Assembly: GCF_030732865.1 (NCBI RefSeq)
Contig: NZ_JASHKB010000008.1
Coordinates: forward strand, 62,001-126,000
Length of the DNA: 64,000 nt
DNA from: Roseitalea sp. MMSF_3546
Lineage (GTDB): Bacteria > Pseudomonadota > Alphaproteobacteria > Rhizobiales > Rhizobiaceae
Direction: 5' to 3'
The notes beneath the pieces are model-generated. The model was not told where the DNA came from. It searched no databases and was given only the letters and a program-made list of their open reading frames with translations. This document shows, in pieces, positions 1 to 8,105 of the stretch. The position numbers and the translations under genes are program-made. Position 1 is the first letter of the stretch; each line of letters opens with the position of its first letter.

Positions 1-93
1 GGCATGGCATCACGGTCCGGACAAGGGCATCGGGGCGCCGGCGCGGCGGCGCTGGAACGGCAAGGCGGCGTCGTCGATGGAGCCCGTGTCGGC

Positions 94-108
94 GTTTTCT
101 TTTCGTTC
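94..108 (+). promoter_or_regulatory. Near-consensus LexA (SOS) box upstream of ruvC
   Basis: The sequence reads GTTT, seven bases, then GTTC. This is one base off the alphaproteobacterial LexA operator GTTC-N7-GTTC. It lies about 40 bp before the ruvC start at 150, where an operator could act. ruvCAB genes are SOS-controlled in many bacteria, so control of this operon by LexA is a reasonable inference. The remaining bases from 1 to 149 show no convincing gene. Confidence 0.45.
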
Positions 109-149
109 ACACCGGCGGCGATATCGCTATGCTCGCACGAGGAGGCGAC

Positions 150-662
150 ATGGGCGCGGCGATTCGCATCATCGGCATCGATCCGGGACTGAGGCGCACC
201 GGCTGGGGCATCGTCGAGGCCGCCGGCAACCGGCTCGGCTTCGTTGCCGCCGGCACGGTGCGCTCGGACGGCGCTGCCGATCTTGCGGCGCGCCTTTGCC
301 AGATCCATGACGAACTGGGCACGGTGCTCGACCGCCATGCGCCCGACGAGGCCGCCGTCGAGGCAACCTTCGTCAACAAGGACGCGGCCGCCACGCTCAA
401 GCTCGGCCAGGCGCGCGGCATCGCCATGCTGGTGCCGGCCCGCGCCGGGCTGCCGGTCGCCGAATACGCGCCCAACGCGGTCAAGAAGGCGGTGATCGGC
501 GTCGGCCATGGCGACAAGGGCCAGATCGCCATGATGGTGCGCACGCTGCTTCCAAGGGCGGCGTTTGACACCGAGGACGCCGCCGATGCGCTGGCCATCG
601 CCATCTGCCACAGCCATCACCGGGGCGCGGTGGCGCTGGCCCGGCGGGTGGCGGGCGCGTGA
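150..662 (+). CDS. ruvC: Crossover junction endodeoxyribonuclease RuvC
   Basis: RuvC is the dimeric Mg-dependent nuclease that cuts Holliday junctions together with the RuvAB branch-migration motor. The 170-residue protein has the usual length. The motif IIGIDPG carries the first catalytic Asp (residue 11), VEATF carries the catalytic Glu, and the C-terminal [12 protein letters not shown] stretch supplies the last two acidic residues. The ATG at 150 is chosen over the in-frame ATG at 129 because GAGGAGG lies directly before it at 139-145. The next gene is not ruvA, as is common, but a toxin-antitoxin pair after a 92 bp gap. A LexA-like box lies upstream. Confidence 0.96.
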   Translation: MGAAIRIIGIDPGLRRTGWGIVEAAGNRLGFVAAGTVRSDGAADLAARLCQIHDELGTVLDRHAPDEAAVEATFVNKDAAATLKLGQARGIAMLVPARAGLPVAEYAPNAVKKAVIGVGHGDKGQIAMMVRTLLPRAAFDTEDAADALAIAICHSHHRGAVALARRVAGA

Positions 663-693
663 TACCATGCCCGGGCGGGTCGGACGATCCGTG

Positions 694-730
694 TTCTTGA
701 CTTGTTCTGCACGTTGGAATAAGTAAAGAA
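694..730. promoter_or_regulatory. Long inverted repeat over the putative vapB1 promoter
   Basis: The left arm TTCTTGACTTGTTC (694-707) and the right arm GAATAAGTAAAGAA (717-730) are complementary at 12 of 14 positions around a 9-base centre. The left arm contains a TTGACT that could be a -35 element, and TAAGTA lies 17 bases later at the start of the right arm. The repeat sits between ruvC and the antitoxin gene at 755. AbrB-type antitoxins usually bind palindromes at their own promoter, so an autoregulatory operator is the likely role. Confidence 0.55.
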
Positions 731-754
731 TGTCGACCAGCGGGATCACCCACA

Positions 755-1009
755 ATGCGCGTTTCGGAAAAAGGCCAGGTCACCATTCCCAAGCATGTGC
801 GCGAGCAGGCGGGGATACGGCCGAACAGCGATGTCATGATTCGCCTGGAGGGCGGTCGCGTGATCATCGAACCGGTTGACGGTGCTGAAGGCCGCAACAT
901 GCGCGAACGCATGGAGCGGTTTCTCAAGGAGCTGGACAAGCTGGAGGGCACCGGCGATCCCGACCTTGGTGCCGAGGATGTCATGCGCGAAACACGCGAC
1001 CGCACCTGA
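755..1009 (+). CDS. vapB: VapB-type antitoxin with AbrB/SpoVT DNA-binding domain (module 1)
   Basis: The 84-residue protein begins with a SpoVT/AbrB swapped-hairpin domain, shown by [16 protein letters not shown] (residues 6-21) and VIIEPV near residue 40. The charged C-terminal half is suited to wrapping a toxin. The family neutralises PIN-domain RNases and represses its own promoter. The stop overlaps the toxin start by one base (TGATG), so the two are translationally coupled. The ribosome-binding site is weak. Its position inside the ruv operon is unusual. The second antitoxin at 2092 is clearly different in sequence, so this is not a recent local duplication. Confidence 0.88.
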   Translation: MRVSEKGQVTIPKHVREQAGIRPNSDVMIRLEGGRVIIEPVDGAEGRNMRERMERFLKELDKLEGTGDPDLGAEDVMRETRDRT

Positions 1010-1419
1010 TGGCGACGCTTGTCGACACGAACGTGCTGATCGACGTCGCCTATCGCGATCCGCATTGGATGGAATGGTCGAAGATGGCGATGGCGCAGCG
1101 GGTGGTCGAAGGACTCGTGATCAATCCCGTCATCTTCGCCGAATTCAGCTATCGTTTCGACAGTGCCGACAGCGCCGAAGCAGCACTCGATCTGGACGGT
1201 CTCAATCGCGAGCACCTGCCCTGGGAGAGCGCATATCTGGCCGGACGCGCATTCCGGCTCTATCGTCGACGCGGCGGTGCGCGCCAGGGCACGCTGCCGG
1301 ACTTCTTCATCGGAGCCCATGCCGCCGTGCGCGGCTATTCGGTTCTGACGCGCGATCCCTCCGGCTTTCGCGAGTATTTCCCCGCCCTTTCCATCGTCGC
1401 ACCGGACACCCATCCATGA
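1009..1419 (+). CDS. vapC: PIN-domain ribonuclease toxin, VapC family (module 1)
   Basis: The 136-residue protein has the PIN fold. DTNVLID at the N-terminus carries Asp6, FAEF carries Glu45, [10 protein letters not shown] carries Asp98 and LTRDPSGF carries Asp116, which together make the acidic metal-binding site of VapC RNases. The family cleaves tRNA or rRNA when not bound by VapB. All catalytic acids are present, so the toxin looks intact. Its TGA overlaps the ruvA start (ATGA, 1416-1419). ruvA has no clear Shine-Dalgarno of its own, so RuvA synthesis may depend on translation of this toxin. Confidence 0.88.
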   Translation: MATLVDTNVLIDVAYRDPHWMEWSKMAMAQRVVEGLVINPVIFAEFSYRFDSADSAEAALDLDGLNREHLPWESAYLAGRAFRLYRRRGGARQGTLPDFFIGAHAAVRGYSVLTRDPSGFREYFPALSIVAPDTHP

Positions 1420-2030
1420 TCGGCAAGCTCAAGGGAACCGTCGACGAGATCGGCGCCGATCACGTCATCATCGACGTGCACGGGGTCGGCTATGTCGCCT
1501 TCTGCCCGGCCCGCACCCTTTCGGCGCTGAACGAGGGCGAGGCGGCAACGCTGTTCATCGAGACCTATGTGCGCGAGGATCAGCTCAGACTGTTCGGCTT
1601 CGCCTCGGCGCTCGACCGCGAATGGTTCCGCCTGCTGCAGAGCGTGCAGGGCGTGGGCGCGCGCGTTGCGCTCGCCATCCTGTCGACCCTGTCGGCCGCC
1701 GATCTCGCCAACGCGATCGCGCTTCAGGACAAGGCGATGGTCGCCCGCGCCCCCGGCATCGGCCCGAAGGTGGCCCAGCGCATCGTCGGCGAACTGAAGA
1801 ACAAGGCGCCCGCCTTCGCCGGCGATGTGGCGCCCGCCATCGGCCTCAAGCAGGAACTGGGAGAGGGCGCAGCGCCCGCCCCGGTCGCCGACGCGGTCTC
1901 GGCGCTCGCCAATCTGGGCTATTCGCGCGATCAGGCGGCGAACGCGGTGGCCGCGGCGGTCAAGACCGCCGGCGAAGGCGCCGACAGCGCCGCACTGATC
2001 CGCCAGGGGCTGAAGGAACTGGCGCGGTGA
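1416..2030 (+). CDS. ruvA: Holliday junction branch migration protein RuvA
   Basis: RuvA binds the four-way junction as a tetramer and loads the RuvB motor. The 204-residue product begins with the typical [13 protein letters not shown] and DVHGVGY of the OB-fold domain. It then has two helix-hairpin-helix motifs ([13 protein letters not shown] and [13 protein letters not shown]), a flexible linker near residues 140-155, and a C-terminal RuvB-binding domain ([16 protein letters not shown]). The start overlaps the upstream toxin stop by four bases. The 20 bases before it show no strong ribosome-binding site, so coupling is likely. Confidence 0.96.
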   Translation: MIGKLKGTVDEIGADHVIIDVHGVGYVAFCPARTLSALNEGEAATLFIETYVREDQLRLFGFASALDREWFRLLQSVQGVGARVALAILSTLSAADLANAIALQDKAMVARAPGIGPKVAQRIVGELKNKAPAFAGDVAPAIGLKQELGEGAAPAPVADAVSALANLGYSRDQAANAVAAAVKTAGEGADSAALIRQGLKELAR

Positions 2031-2041
2031 CGAGCCGGTCC

Positions 2042-2070
2042 TTGCTCGGCGCAGATTTTCTTACTATACT
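2042..2070 (+). promoter_or_regulatory. Probable sigma-70 promoter of vapBC module 2
   Basis: TTGCTC at 2042-2047 and TATACT at 2065-2070 are separated by exactly 17 bases, a good housekeeping-promoter match in an otherwise GC-rich context. The pair lies just downstream of the ruvA stop at 2030 and ahead of the antitoxin start at 2092. It would allow the second toxin-antitoxin pair and ruvB to be transcribed independently of ruvC and ruvA. Confidence 0.6.
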
Positions 2071-2080
2071 GATATCGTAA
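2061..2080. promoter_or_regulatory. Palindromic operator overlapping the vapB2 -10 element
   Basis: The 20 bases form an imperfect palindrome, TTAC-n-ATA-n4-TAT-n-GTAA, in which 14 of 20 positions are symmetric. It covers the TATACT element and ends beside the ribosome-binding site AAGGAG (2079-2084). Binding of the VapB2-VapC2 complex here would block the promoter. Autorepression is inferred from the known behaviour of the family. Confidence 0.5.
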
Positions 2081-2091
2081 GGAGATCGACG

Positions 2092-2376
2092 ATGATCCGT
2101 GAAGAAGCGACATTGACATCGAAGGGCCAGGTGACCGTGCCCAAGGCAATCCGTGACAAGCTGGGACTGAGGCTCGGCGATACGATCGTCTATACACTGA
2201 CGGACGATGGCGTCGTGCTCACACCGAAATGTGTCGATTTCACCGATCTGGCCGGTTATCTCGGCCGACCTCCGAACGGCCCGGCGACGCTTGCCGAGAT
2301 CGATGAAACGATCACCCGCCACGCCGGCCGGCACGCATCGTCAGGCGATGACGCCGCCGAAGACGACGCTGCATGA
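2092..2376 (+). CDS. vapB: AbrB/SpoVT-type antitoxin (VapB family, module 2)
   Basis: The 94-residue protein has an N-terminal AbrB domain (TSKGQVTVPKAIRDKLGLRLGD, about residues 9-30, followed by VVLTPK). Its C-terminal tail is Asp/Glu/Ala-rich and should contact the toxin. A strong AAGGAG lies 7 bases before the ATG. The stop overlaps the PIN toxin start (ATGA, 2373-2376). It differs from the antitoxin at 755 in length and tail, so the two modules probably do not cross-neutralise. It sits between ruvA and ruvB behind its own promoter and operator. Confidence 0.88.
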   Translation: MIREEATLTSKGQVTVPKAIRDKLGLRLGDTIVYTLTDDGVVLTPKCVDFTDLAGYLGRPPNGPATLAEIDETITRHAGRHASSGDDAAEDDAA

Positions 2377-2777
2377 GGCGGGTCGGCATCGACACGAACG
2401 TCCTGCTTCGGCTTCTGGTCGACGACGACCCGGCGCAGCGCGAACGCGTGATGCGTTTCGGACAGCGGCTGAATGTCGAGGTGACCGGCCTGGTGACGAT
2501 CGTCAGCCTGCTCGAAATCGACTGGGCGCTGCGCTCCCAATACGGTTACACCAAGTTCCAGTCGATGGACGCAATCCGGCAGATCGTGAGCCTGCGGGGC
2601 GTGGCGATCGACAACCATGATGTGGTGGTGCGGGCGATCGGTCTGGTTCGTGATCGAAACGCTGATTTCGCCGACGCGTTGATCGCCGGACTTTCCACGG
2701 AACTGGATTGCGACGCCACCGTCACCCTCGACCGCCGTGCCGCCCGCGCCGTCCCGGGCATGGAGCTTCTGGCATGA
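2373..2777 (+). CDS. vapC: PIN-domain ribonuclease toxin, VapC family (module 2)
   Basis: The 134-residue protein is an intact PIN domain. [10 protein letters not shown] carries Asp7, [10 protein letters not shown] carries Glu48, DFADALIA carries Asp98 and Asp101, and VTLDRRAAR carries Asp120. The pattern matches the VapC subgroup whose C-terminus reads T-x-D-x-x-A followed by G-x-x-x-L. Its stop overlaps the ruvB start by four bases (ATGA). A GGAG inside the toxin gene (2762-2765) also serves ruvB at an 8-base spacing. Insertion here therefore kept ruvB translatable. Confidence 0.88.
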   Translation: MRRVGIDTNVLLRLLVDDDPAQRERVMRFGQRLNVEVTGLVTIVSLLEIDWALRSQYGYTKFQSMDAIRQIVSLRGVAIDNHDVVVRAIGLVRDRNADFADALIAGLSTELDCDATVTLDRRAARAVPGMELLA

Positions 2778-3814
2778 CCGAGCCGGCCCGCCTCATCTCC
2801 GCCGACAGGCGCGAGGAGGACCTCGACACCTCGCTGCGCCCGCGCACGCTCGACGATTTCACCGGCCAGGCGGCCGCGCGCGCCAATCTGAAAGTGTTCA
2901 TCGAGGCTGCGAAAAAGCGCGGCGAGGCGCTCGACCATGTGCTGTTCGTCGGCCCGCCCGGTCTCGGCAAGACAACGCTGGCCCAGATCATGGCGCAGGA
3001 ACTCGGCGTCAGTTTCCGCGCCACCTCCGGACCGGTGATCGCCAAGGCCGGCGATCTCGCCGCGCTGCTGACCAATCTCGAGGAACGCGACGTCCTGTTC
3101 ATCGACGAAATCCACCGGCTCAACCCGGCGGTCGAGGAGATCCTCTATCCGGCGATGGAGGATTTCCAGCTCGACCTGATCATCGGCGAGGGGCCGGCGG
3201 CGCGCTCGGTCAAGATCGACCTGGCGAAATTCACGCTCGTCGCCGCCACCACGCGGCTTGGCCTTCTGACCACGCCGCTGCGCGACCGGTTCGGCATTCC
3301 CGTGCGGCTCAATTTCTACACGGTCGAGGAACTGGAGACGATCGTAACCCGCGGCGCCCGCATCATGGGCCTCGCCATGGGCGACGATGGCGCCCGCGAG
3401 ATCGCCGCCCGGGCGCGCGGCACGCCGCGCATCGCCGGCCGCCTGCTGCGCCGGGTGCGCGATTTCGCCGATGTGGCCGGTGCCGAGCGTGTGGACCGCA
3501 CCGTCGCCGACGAGGCGCTGTCGCGGCTCGAGGTCGACACGATCGGGCTCGACGAGCTCGACCGGCGCTACCTGAACCAGATCGCCCGCAATTTCGGCGG
3601 CGGGCCGGTCGGCATCGAGACGATCGCAGCGGCGCTGTCCGAACCGCGCGATGCCATCGAGGACATCATCGAGCCCTATCTGATCCAGCAGGGCTTCATC
3701 CAGCGCACCCCGCGCGGCCGCATCCTGACCGCCAACGCCTGGGGCCATCTCGGCCTTGCCGCCCCGGCGGACCTGGCGGCCGTGCAGGCGGGGCTGTTCG
3801 ACGAGGGGGAATGA
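2774..3814 (+). CDS. ruvB: Holliday junction DNA helicase RuvB
   Basis: RuvB is the hexameric AAA+ motor that pumps DNA through the RuvA-bound junction. The 346-residue protein contains DDFTGQ near the N-terminus, Walker [12 protein letters not shown], Walker [10 protein letters not shown], sensor residues in [18 protein letters not shown], and the C-terminal winged-helix ending [17 protein letters not shown]. The ATG at 2774 is used because [16 protein letters not shown] matches the family start and lies on the toxin's TGA. The gene that follows is convergent, so the operon ends here; no strong terminator hairpin is visible. Confidence 0.97.
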   Translation: MTEPARLISADRREEDLDTSLRPRTLDDFTGQAAARANLKVFIEAAKKRGEALDHVLFVGPPGLGKTTLAQIMAQELGVSFRATSGPVIAKAGDLAALLTNLEERDVLFIDEIHRLNPAVEEILYPAMEDFQLDLIIGEGPAARSVKIDLAKFTLVAATTRLGLLTTPLRDRFGIPVRLNFYTVEELETIVTRGARIMGLAMGDDGAREIAARARGTPRIAGRLLRRVRDFADVAGAERVDRTVADEALSRLEVDTIGLDELDRRYLNQIARNFGGGPVGIETIAAALSEPRDAIEDIIEPYLIQQGFIQRTPRGRILTANAWGHLGLAAPADLAAVQAGLFDEGE

Positions 3815-3941
3815 GAACAGGGGCGAGACGCGCCGGACGGCAATAACGCCCCTGCCAGGTTTGCTCGACGCGATCAGCGCGCGGAACGGGCCGCCCGGCG
3901 CGCGCCGGCTGTCGATCCGGACGTGAACGCGCCGGCCGTCG

Positions 3942-4634
3942 TCACGCCGCCGCCAGACCGTGCGCCCGGGCCGAGGCCGTCTTGCATCCGACGATCGCCG
4001 GCGCTTGGTGGATCAGGTCGTCGTTGGTCAACGCATCGACCATGAACAGCGCGAAGTCCGTGCGTTTGGTCAGATTGCTGGCAAGCACCGGGTCTCCGAC
4101 GTGACGCGACCAGACGGGCAGCCCGTCGCTTTCCCCTTCCTCGAGGTCCGAGCCGCGCACCACCGTCCACAAGGTGTCCGAAGCGAAAATGCGACGGCAG
4201 GCCTCGACCTGGTCGTCAATGTCGGCAAAGCGAAACAGCCGCGCGAAGAACCCGAAAAACGCCACGAAGGCGCGGTCGCGCCACGGATAGACATCCTTGC
4301 CGTCCATGCTGATGTGCCAACCGCACGAGAAGACCAGACGCGCACCGGGTTCGGCACTGTCGAGCACCGCCTGTGCCGTTCCGCTCGCATAATCGTCAAC
4401 GCCCCACGGAACCAGGACCACGAGCACGCCGTCGCACCCCTTCATCGCCTGCGCCACGACCTCACGATCGTCGGTCCGACCCGGAAAGACGGCGATCCGG
4501 TCGCCGAACCGATCGAGCTTTGCCACGCTCTCGGGGCGACAGACGCCGACGACCTCATAGCCGCGGGCAAGGGCGTGTTCGACCATGTACTGGCCGAGCT
4601 TCCCCGATATTCCGATGATGCAGATCCGTCGCAT
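3942..4634 (-). CDS. NAD(P)-binding Rossmann protein (NmrA/SDR-a type)
   Basis: The 230-residue protein starts with MRRICIIGISGKLGQYM, a glycine-rich GxSGxxG dinucleotide-binding loop. RPESVAKL, PGRTDDREVV and CDGVLVVLVP follow the NmrA-like or atypical SDR pattern. No Tyr-x-x-x-Lys catalytic pair is evident, so a regulatory or isomerase-like role is as likely as a dehydrogenase role. The substrate is unknown. The ATG at 4634 is chosen because it begins the Rossmann strand and has AAAGG seven bases upstream; longer in-frame starts add an implausible basic leader. It is convergent with ruvB. Confidence 0.7.
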   Translation of the reverse strand: MRRICIIGISGKLGQYMVEHALARGYEVVGVCRPESVAKLDRFGDRIAVFPGRTDDREVVAQAMKGCDGVLVVLVPWGVDDYASGTAQAVLDSAEPGARLVFSCGWHISMDGKDVYPWRDRAFVAFFGFFARLFRFADIDDQVEACRRIFASDTLWTVVRGSDLEEGESDGLPVWSRHVGDPVLASNLTKRTDFALFMVDALTNDDLIHQAPAIVGCKTASARAHGLAAA

Positions 4635-4783
4635 TCCAAGGCCTTTCGCCAGGGCAGCGTGCCATGCGGCACTATAGCCGAGTTTCGGGCCAACGAAAGC
4701 CAGCCTGGCCCGGCCGACCCGTTGCCGCCTTCGAAAGGCTGACGGACGCAAGAAAACGGTTCTCGCCGGCGGTCCGCCGACCC

Positions 4784-6064
4784 CTAATCCGTCAGCGTCC
4801 AGATCAGCCGGTCGTAAAGCGGTTCGGCCAGCGGCCGGCCGTCATAGCCCTGTACCAGCCCGAACGCGCCGCCATACGACCAGACCGACCAGCCGAACCC
4901 GTGCGCCTCGGCCTGGCCGATCATCGCGCGCATGTAGTTCAGCCGGTATTGCGCCGGCACGTCGAGATCGGTGCCCCATTCGCGGCCGATCATGCCGAAC
5001 TCGCCCAGGAAGATGCGTTCGCGCGCGATGTCGTGGCGATCGGCCCAGGCGGCAGCCGTCTGGAAGGGCTGCAGGATCGCCTCGGCGGGGTCGTCGAGCT
5101 CGTTCAGCCGGCGGGCATTGTCGCGCAGGAAACCGATGGCGCGGCGGGCGCGGCGGCCGTCGAGCGCGTCCGTGATCCGCGCCTCGTTGGCGGCCAAGAG
5201 GGCGGCGACATCGGCCGGGCCGAGTTCGGTTGGCGGCCAGGGAATGTCGCGCAGATGGGCGACGATGTCGCCGCCCCATGTCGCGCCCTGATGGGTGACG
5301 ATGAACGGCTCATAGGAGTGGAACGACCACAGCGTGTTGTCATCGGCGAGGCGGTCCGGATCCATCGCCGCCAGGCCGTCCGCCGAGCCCCAGCACGCGC
5401 CCGAAACGATGAGCGTGATCGCGTCATTGGCCGCGCGCGCGGCGCGGTGCAGGCGTTCGAGCCTGTCGGCCCAGCGCGCCTGCTCGCGGCGGTCGTAGCA
5501 GTCGAGCGTCGGCTCGTTCATGACTTCGAGCGCGACGGTATCGGCCGGCCAGCGTTCAAGCCGCGCGGCCAAACGCGCGAGCAGCGACGCATAGCGGTCG
5601 AAGAGCGCGTCCTCGCGCAGAAGCTGGCCGGTGCCGGCGATGCCGCTTTCGTCGCCGCGCGGGATCGGATGCATGTCGACGATGACGCCGAGCCCGGCGC
5701 CCACGGCCATGCCGATCGCCCGGTCGAGGCCGCCGAGGATCGTGGCCAGCCGCAGCGGGCTTTCATCGTGCATCAAAAAGCCCGGTTCGACCGGCAGCCG
5801 CAGCGTATCGAAGCCTGCCTGCCGCAGCCGGTCGAGATCGCCCTGGCTGACATGGGCGCGCCACTCGGGGAAGGTCTCGACCACGGCCGGGTCGTTCCAG
5901 CGCGCCGAATCGGGCCAGGTGACCCAAAGGTTCATCGAGATGCCGCGCTCGGGCGTGAAGGTCGCAGGCAGCGCCGGGGCCGCCATCAGGGCGAGGAACA
6001 TCGCTGCCGCAAGGGCGGCCCGTCCTGCCATCGTGAGGATCGCGGAATGGACTCTTGCAATCAT
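4784..6064 (-). CDS. Secreted glycoside hydrolase family 5 (cellulase-type) protein
   Basis: The 426-residue protein has a signal peptide (hydrophobic residues 15-33, cleavage after ALPA). A (beta/alpha)8 GH5 barrel follows. EVMNEP carries the acid/base Glu184, SFHSYEP carries the substrate-binding His249 and Tyr251, and IFLGEFG carries the nucleophile Glu355. GH5 enzymes hydrolyse beta-1,4-linked glucans or mannans by a retaining mechanism; the substrate cannot be read from sequence. In Hyphomicrobiales such an enzyme could act on the cell's own exopolysaccharide or cellulose, which is inference. The start at 6064 gives a proper signal peptide and is 54 bp from the divergent ybgC. Confidence 0.85.
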   Translation of the reverse strand: MIARVHSAILTMAGRAALAAAMFLALMAAPALPATFTPERGISMNLWVTWPDSARWNDPAVVETFPEWRAHVSQGDLDRLRQAGFDTLRLPVEPGFLMHDESPLRLATILGGLDRAIGMAVGAGLGVIVDMHPIPRGDESGIAGTGQLLREDALFDRYASLLARLAARLERWPADTVALEVMNEPTLDCYDRREQARWADRLERLHRAARAANDAITLIVSGACWGSADGLAAMDPDRLADDNTLWSFHSYEPFIVTHQGATWGGDIVAHLRDIPWPPTELGPADVAALLAANEARITDALDGRRARRAIGFLRDNARRLNELDDPAEAILQPFQTAAAWADRHDIARERIFLGEFGMIGREWGTDLDVPAQYRLNYMRAMIGQAEAHGFGWSVWSYGGAFGLVQGYDGRPLAEPLYDRLIWTLTD

Positions 6065-6118
6065 GACGGCGATTTTCCAATCAGGTTCGCCCGCATCTAG
6101 CACGGAGCAACGGGCCCG

Positions 6119-6634
6119 ATGAGCGAAAACGCCATGCTTGGTAAACCGGCCGGCGAAGACCGGGCGAGGCTCGACGGCACCATCGAGGCCGGCGAGCACC
6201 GGTTCGCCGCGCGCATCTACTATGCCGATACCGACATGTCGGGCGCGGTCTATCACGGGCGCTATCTGGAGCTGTTCGAGCGGGGCCGTTCCGATTTCCT
6301 GCGCTGCCTTGGCATATCGCACACCGAACTGCTCGCCCGCACGCCGCCGATCTACTGGGTCGTGCGTCGCATGGAGATCGACTATCTGGGCGCGGCGCGC
6401 ATCGACGATGTCGTCGATGTCGCCACGCAGCCGCGGCAGGTTGCCGGTGCGCGGGTGGTCATGGCGCAGACCATCGCGCGGCAGGGCCGGCCGCTGGTGC
6501 GGGCCGTCGTCACCGCCGCGCTGGTCGATGCAAGCGGCCGGCCCCAGCGCCTTCCGGCGCGCTGGCGGGCCGCGTTCAGGCAGGTGGAAGAGGCGGCGAT
6601 CGACCCGGCCCGGCCACGATCAGGCGTTCCGTAA
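6119..6634 (+). CDS. ybgC: Tol-Pal-associated acyl-CoA thioesterase YbgC
   Basis: YbgC is a hotdog-fold thioesterase encoded at the head of tol-pal clusters and thought to act in phospholipid metabolism at the division site. The 171-residue product has the signature YYADTDMSGAVYHGRYLELFERGR (about residues 34-57) with the catalytic Asp, and VVRRMEIDYLGAARIDD typical of the family. The N-terminal 30 residues are an extension relative to the E. coli protein. It is followed after 252 bp by tolQ. That gap holds no gene beyond a 15-codon ORF at 6730 and has no obvious hairpin. Confidence 0.9.
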   Translation: MSENAMLGKPAGEDRARLDGTIEAGEHRFAARIYYADTDMSGAVYHGRYLELFERGRSDFLRCLGISHTELLARTPPIYWVVRRMEIDYLGAARIDDVVDVATQPRQVAGARVVMAQTIARQGRPLVRAVVTAALVDASGRPQRLPARWRAAFRQVEEAAIDPARPRSGVP

Positions 6635-6886
6635 CGGAAATTTGTCGTCACCGCCGCCGCAGACAGGTCTTGTCAAACGGTTCGGCTCACCGCAAAAGCG
6701 CTTCAACAAAGCCTTAAGGATAACGGTTTATGAAACAGACGTGTCGGGCAGGTGCGCCAGCGCTTGCCATTGTTTAACCGAATTTCTGGCCGAAACCGCA
6801 CGGGCCCGGCCAATTCGGCTCCATGACCGTGACAAGGCGCGCCCCTGGGCAACGGGGCGATACTTTCGAGCTAGGGACACTCACCG

Positions 6887-7621
6887 ATGGAATCGCTTAC
6901 TCTGGCTGCCAATCCGCACGATCTGTCGATCATCGGGCTGTTCATGCAGGCCGGGTGGATCGTCAAGGCCGTCATGATCGGCCTGTTGCTGGCGTCCATC
7001 TGGAGCTGGGCCATCATCATCGACAAGTCCATGGCGTTCTCGCGCATGCGGCGCCAGGTTCGTCTGTTCGAGGATGACTTCTGGTCCGGCCAGTCGCTCG
7101 AGGAGCTTTATCGCGACATCACCAACCGCAAGGTGAGCGGCATCGCCTCGGTGTTCGTGGCGGCCATGCGCGAATGGCACAAATCCTTCGAGCGCGGGGC
7201 GCGCTCGCCGATGAGCCTGCAGTCGCGGATCGATCGGGCGATGGACGTCGCCCTGTCGCGCGAGGCCGAGCGCATGGAATCGCGGCTGGGTTACCTGGCA
7301 TCGCTCGGCTCGGTGGCGGTCTATGTCGGCCTTTTCGGCACGGTGATCGGCATCATGACCTCGTTTCAGGCGATCGCCGGATCGGAATCGACCAACCTCG
7401 CCGTTGTGGCCCCTGGCATCGCCGAGGCGCTGCTGGCGACCGCGATCGGACTGCTCGCCGCAATTCCGGCACTTGTCGCCTATAACAGGCTGATGAGCGA
7501 GGCGGCCAAACTGACCGGGCGGATGGAAGCGTTCGCCGACGAGTTCTCCTCGATCCTGTCGCGCCAGGTCGATGAATATGCCAACGCGGCCAGGCAGCCG
7601 CAGCGCGCTGCCGCCGAATAG
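6887..7621 (+). CDS. tolQ: Tol-Pal system proton channel subunit TolQ
   Basis: TolQ forms, with TolR, the inner-membrane motor that uses the proton gradient to energise TolA during outer-membrane constriction. The 244-residue protein has one TM segment near residues 20-42 (IVKAVMIGLLLASIWSWAII) and two more in the conserved MotA/TolQ/ExbB region (LGSVAVYVGLFGTVIGIM and VVAPGIAEALLATAIGLLAAIPA). It begins the tolQRAB-pal-cpoB series with 23 bp to tolR. Confidence 0.96.
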   Translation: MESLTLAANPHDLSIIGLFMQAGWIVKAVMIGLLLASIWSWAIIIDKSMAFSRMRRQVRLFEDDFWSGQSLEELYRDITNRKVSGIASVFVAAMREWHKSFERGARSPMSLQSRIDRAMDVALSREAERMESRLGYLASLGSVAVYVGLFGTVIGIMTSFQAIAGSESTNLAVVAPGIAEALLATAIGLLAAIPALVAYNRLMSEAAKLTGRMEAFADEFSSILSRQVDEYANAARQPQRAAAE

Positions 7622-7644
7622 GCAGTAACCACAGGGGCGGGACG

Positions 7645-8100
7645 ATGGCGAGAGGCTTACCCACTGGCGGAAGGGCATCGGGCCGTTCGCGCGGCCGGCG
7701 CAGCCGCAACGGCGTGCTGGTCTCCGAGATCAACGTCACGCCGTTCGTCGACGTCATGCTGGTGCTGCTGATCGTGTTCATGGTGGCCGCGCCGCTGCTG
7801 ACGGTCGGCGTGCCGATCGACCTGCCCGAAAGCCGGGCCAACGCGCTCAACGCCGACACCCAGCCGATCACCATCTCGATCAACTCGCGCGGGGAAGTGT
7901 TCCTTCAGGAGACGCAGATCGAGGTCGACGAGGTGGTGCCCAGGCTGGAGGCGATCGCCCAGACCGGGTATGACGAACGAATCTTCATTCGTGGCGACCG
8001 CAATGCCGATTACGGCACGATCATGGTCGTGATGGGCCGGATCAACCAGGCCGGCTATCGCAATCTGGGTCTGGTGACCCTGCAGGAACAGGACAGGTAG
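7645..8100 (+). CDS. tolR: Tol-Pal system motor subunit TolR
   Basis: TolR is the ExbD-family partner of TolQ. The 151-residue protein has a basic cytoplasmic leader. One TM helix follows (residues 34-55, VTPFVDVMLVLLIVFMVAAPLL) and contains the proton-conducting Asp in PFVDVMLVLL. The periplasmic domain ends in VMGRINQAGYRNLGLVT. SEINVTPFVDVMLVLLIVFM is the classical family signature. The gene lies 23 bp after tolQ and 5 bp before tolA. Confidence 0.96.
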   Translation: MARGLPTGGRASGRSRGRRSRNGVLVSEINVTPFVDVMLVLLIVFMVAAPLLTVGVPIDLPESRANALNADTQPITISINSRGEVFLQETQIEVDEVVPRLEAIAQTGYDERIFIRGDRNADYGTIMVVMGRINQAGYRNLGLVTLQEQDR

Positions 8101-8105
8101 GCATC

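Noticed and set aside
1-149. A truncated gene at the left edge
   Set aside because: The frames there are short, Arg-rich and without motifs; only a LexA-like box and the ruvC ribosome-binding site can be supported.
6730-6777. A 15-codon ORF before tolQ as a leader peptide
   Set aside because: It has no run of regulatory codons, no ribosome-binding site and no attenuator hairpin behind it.
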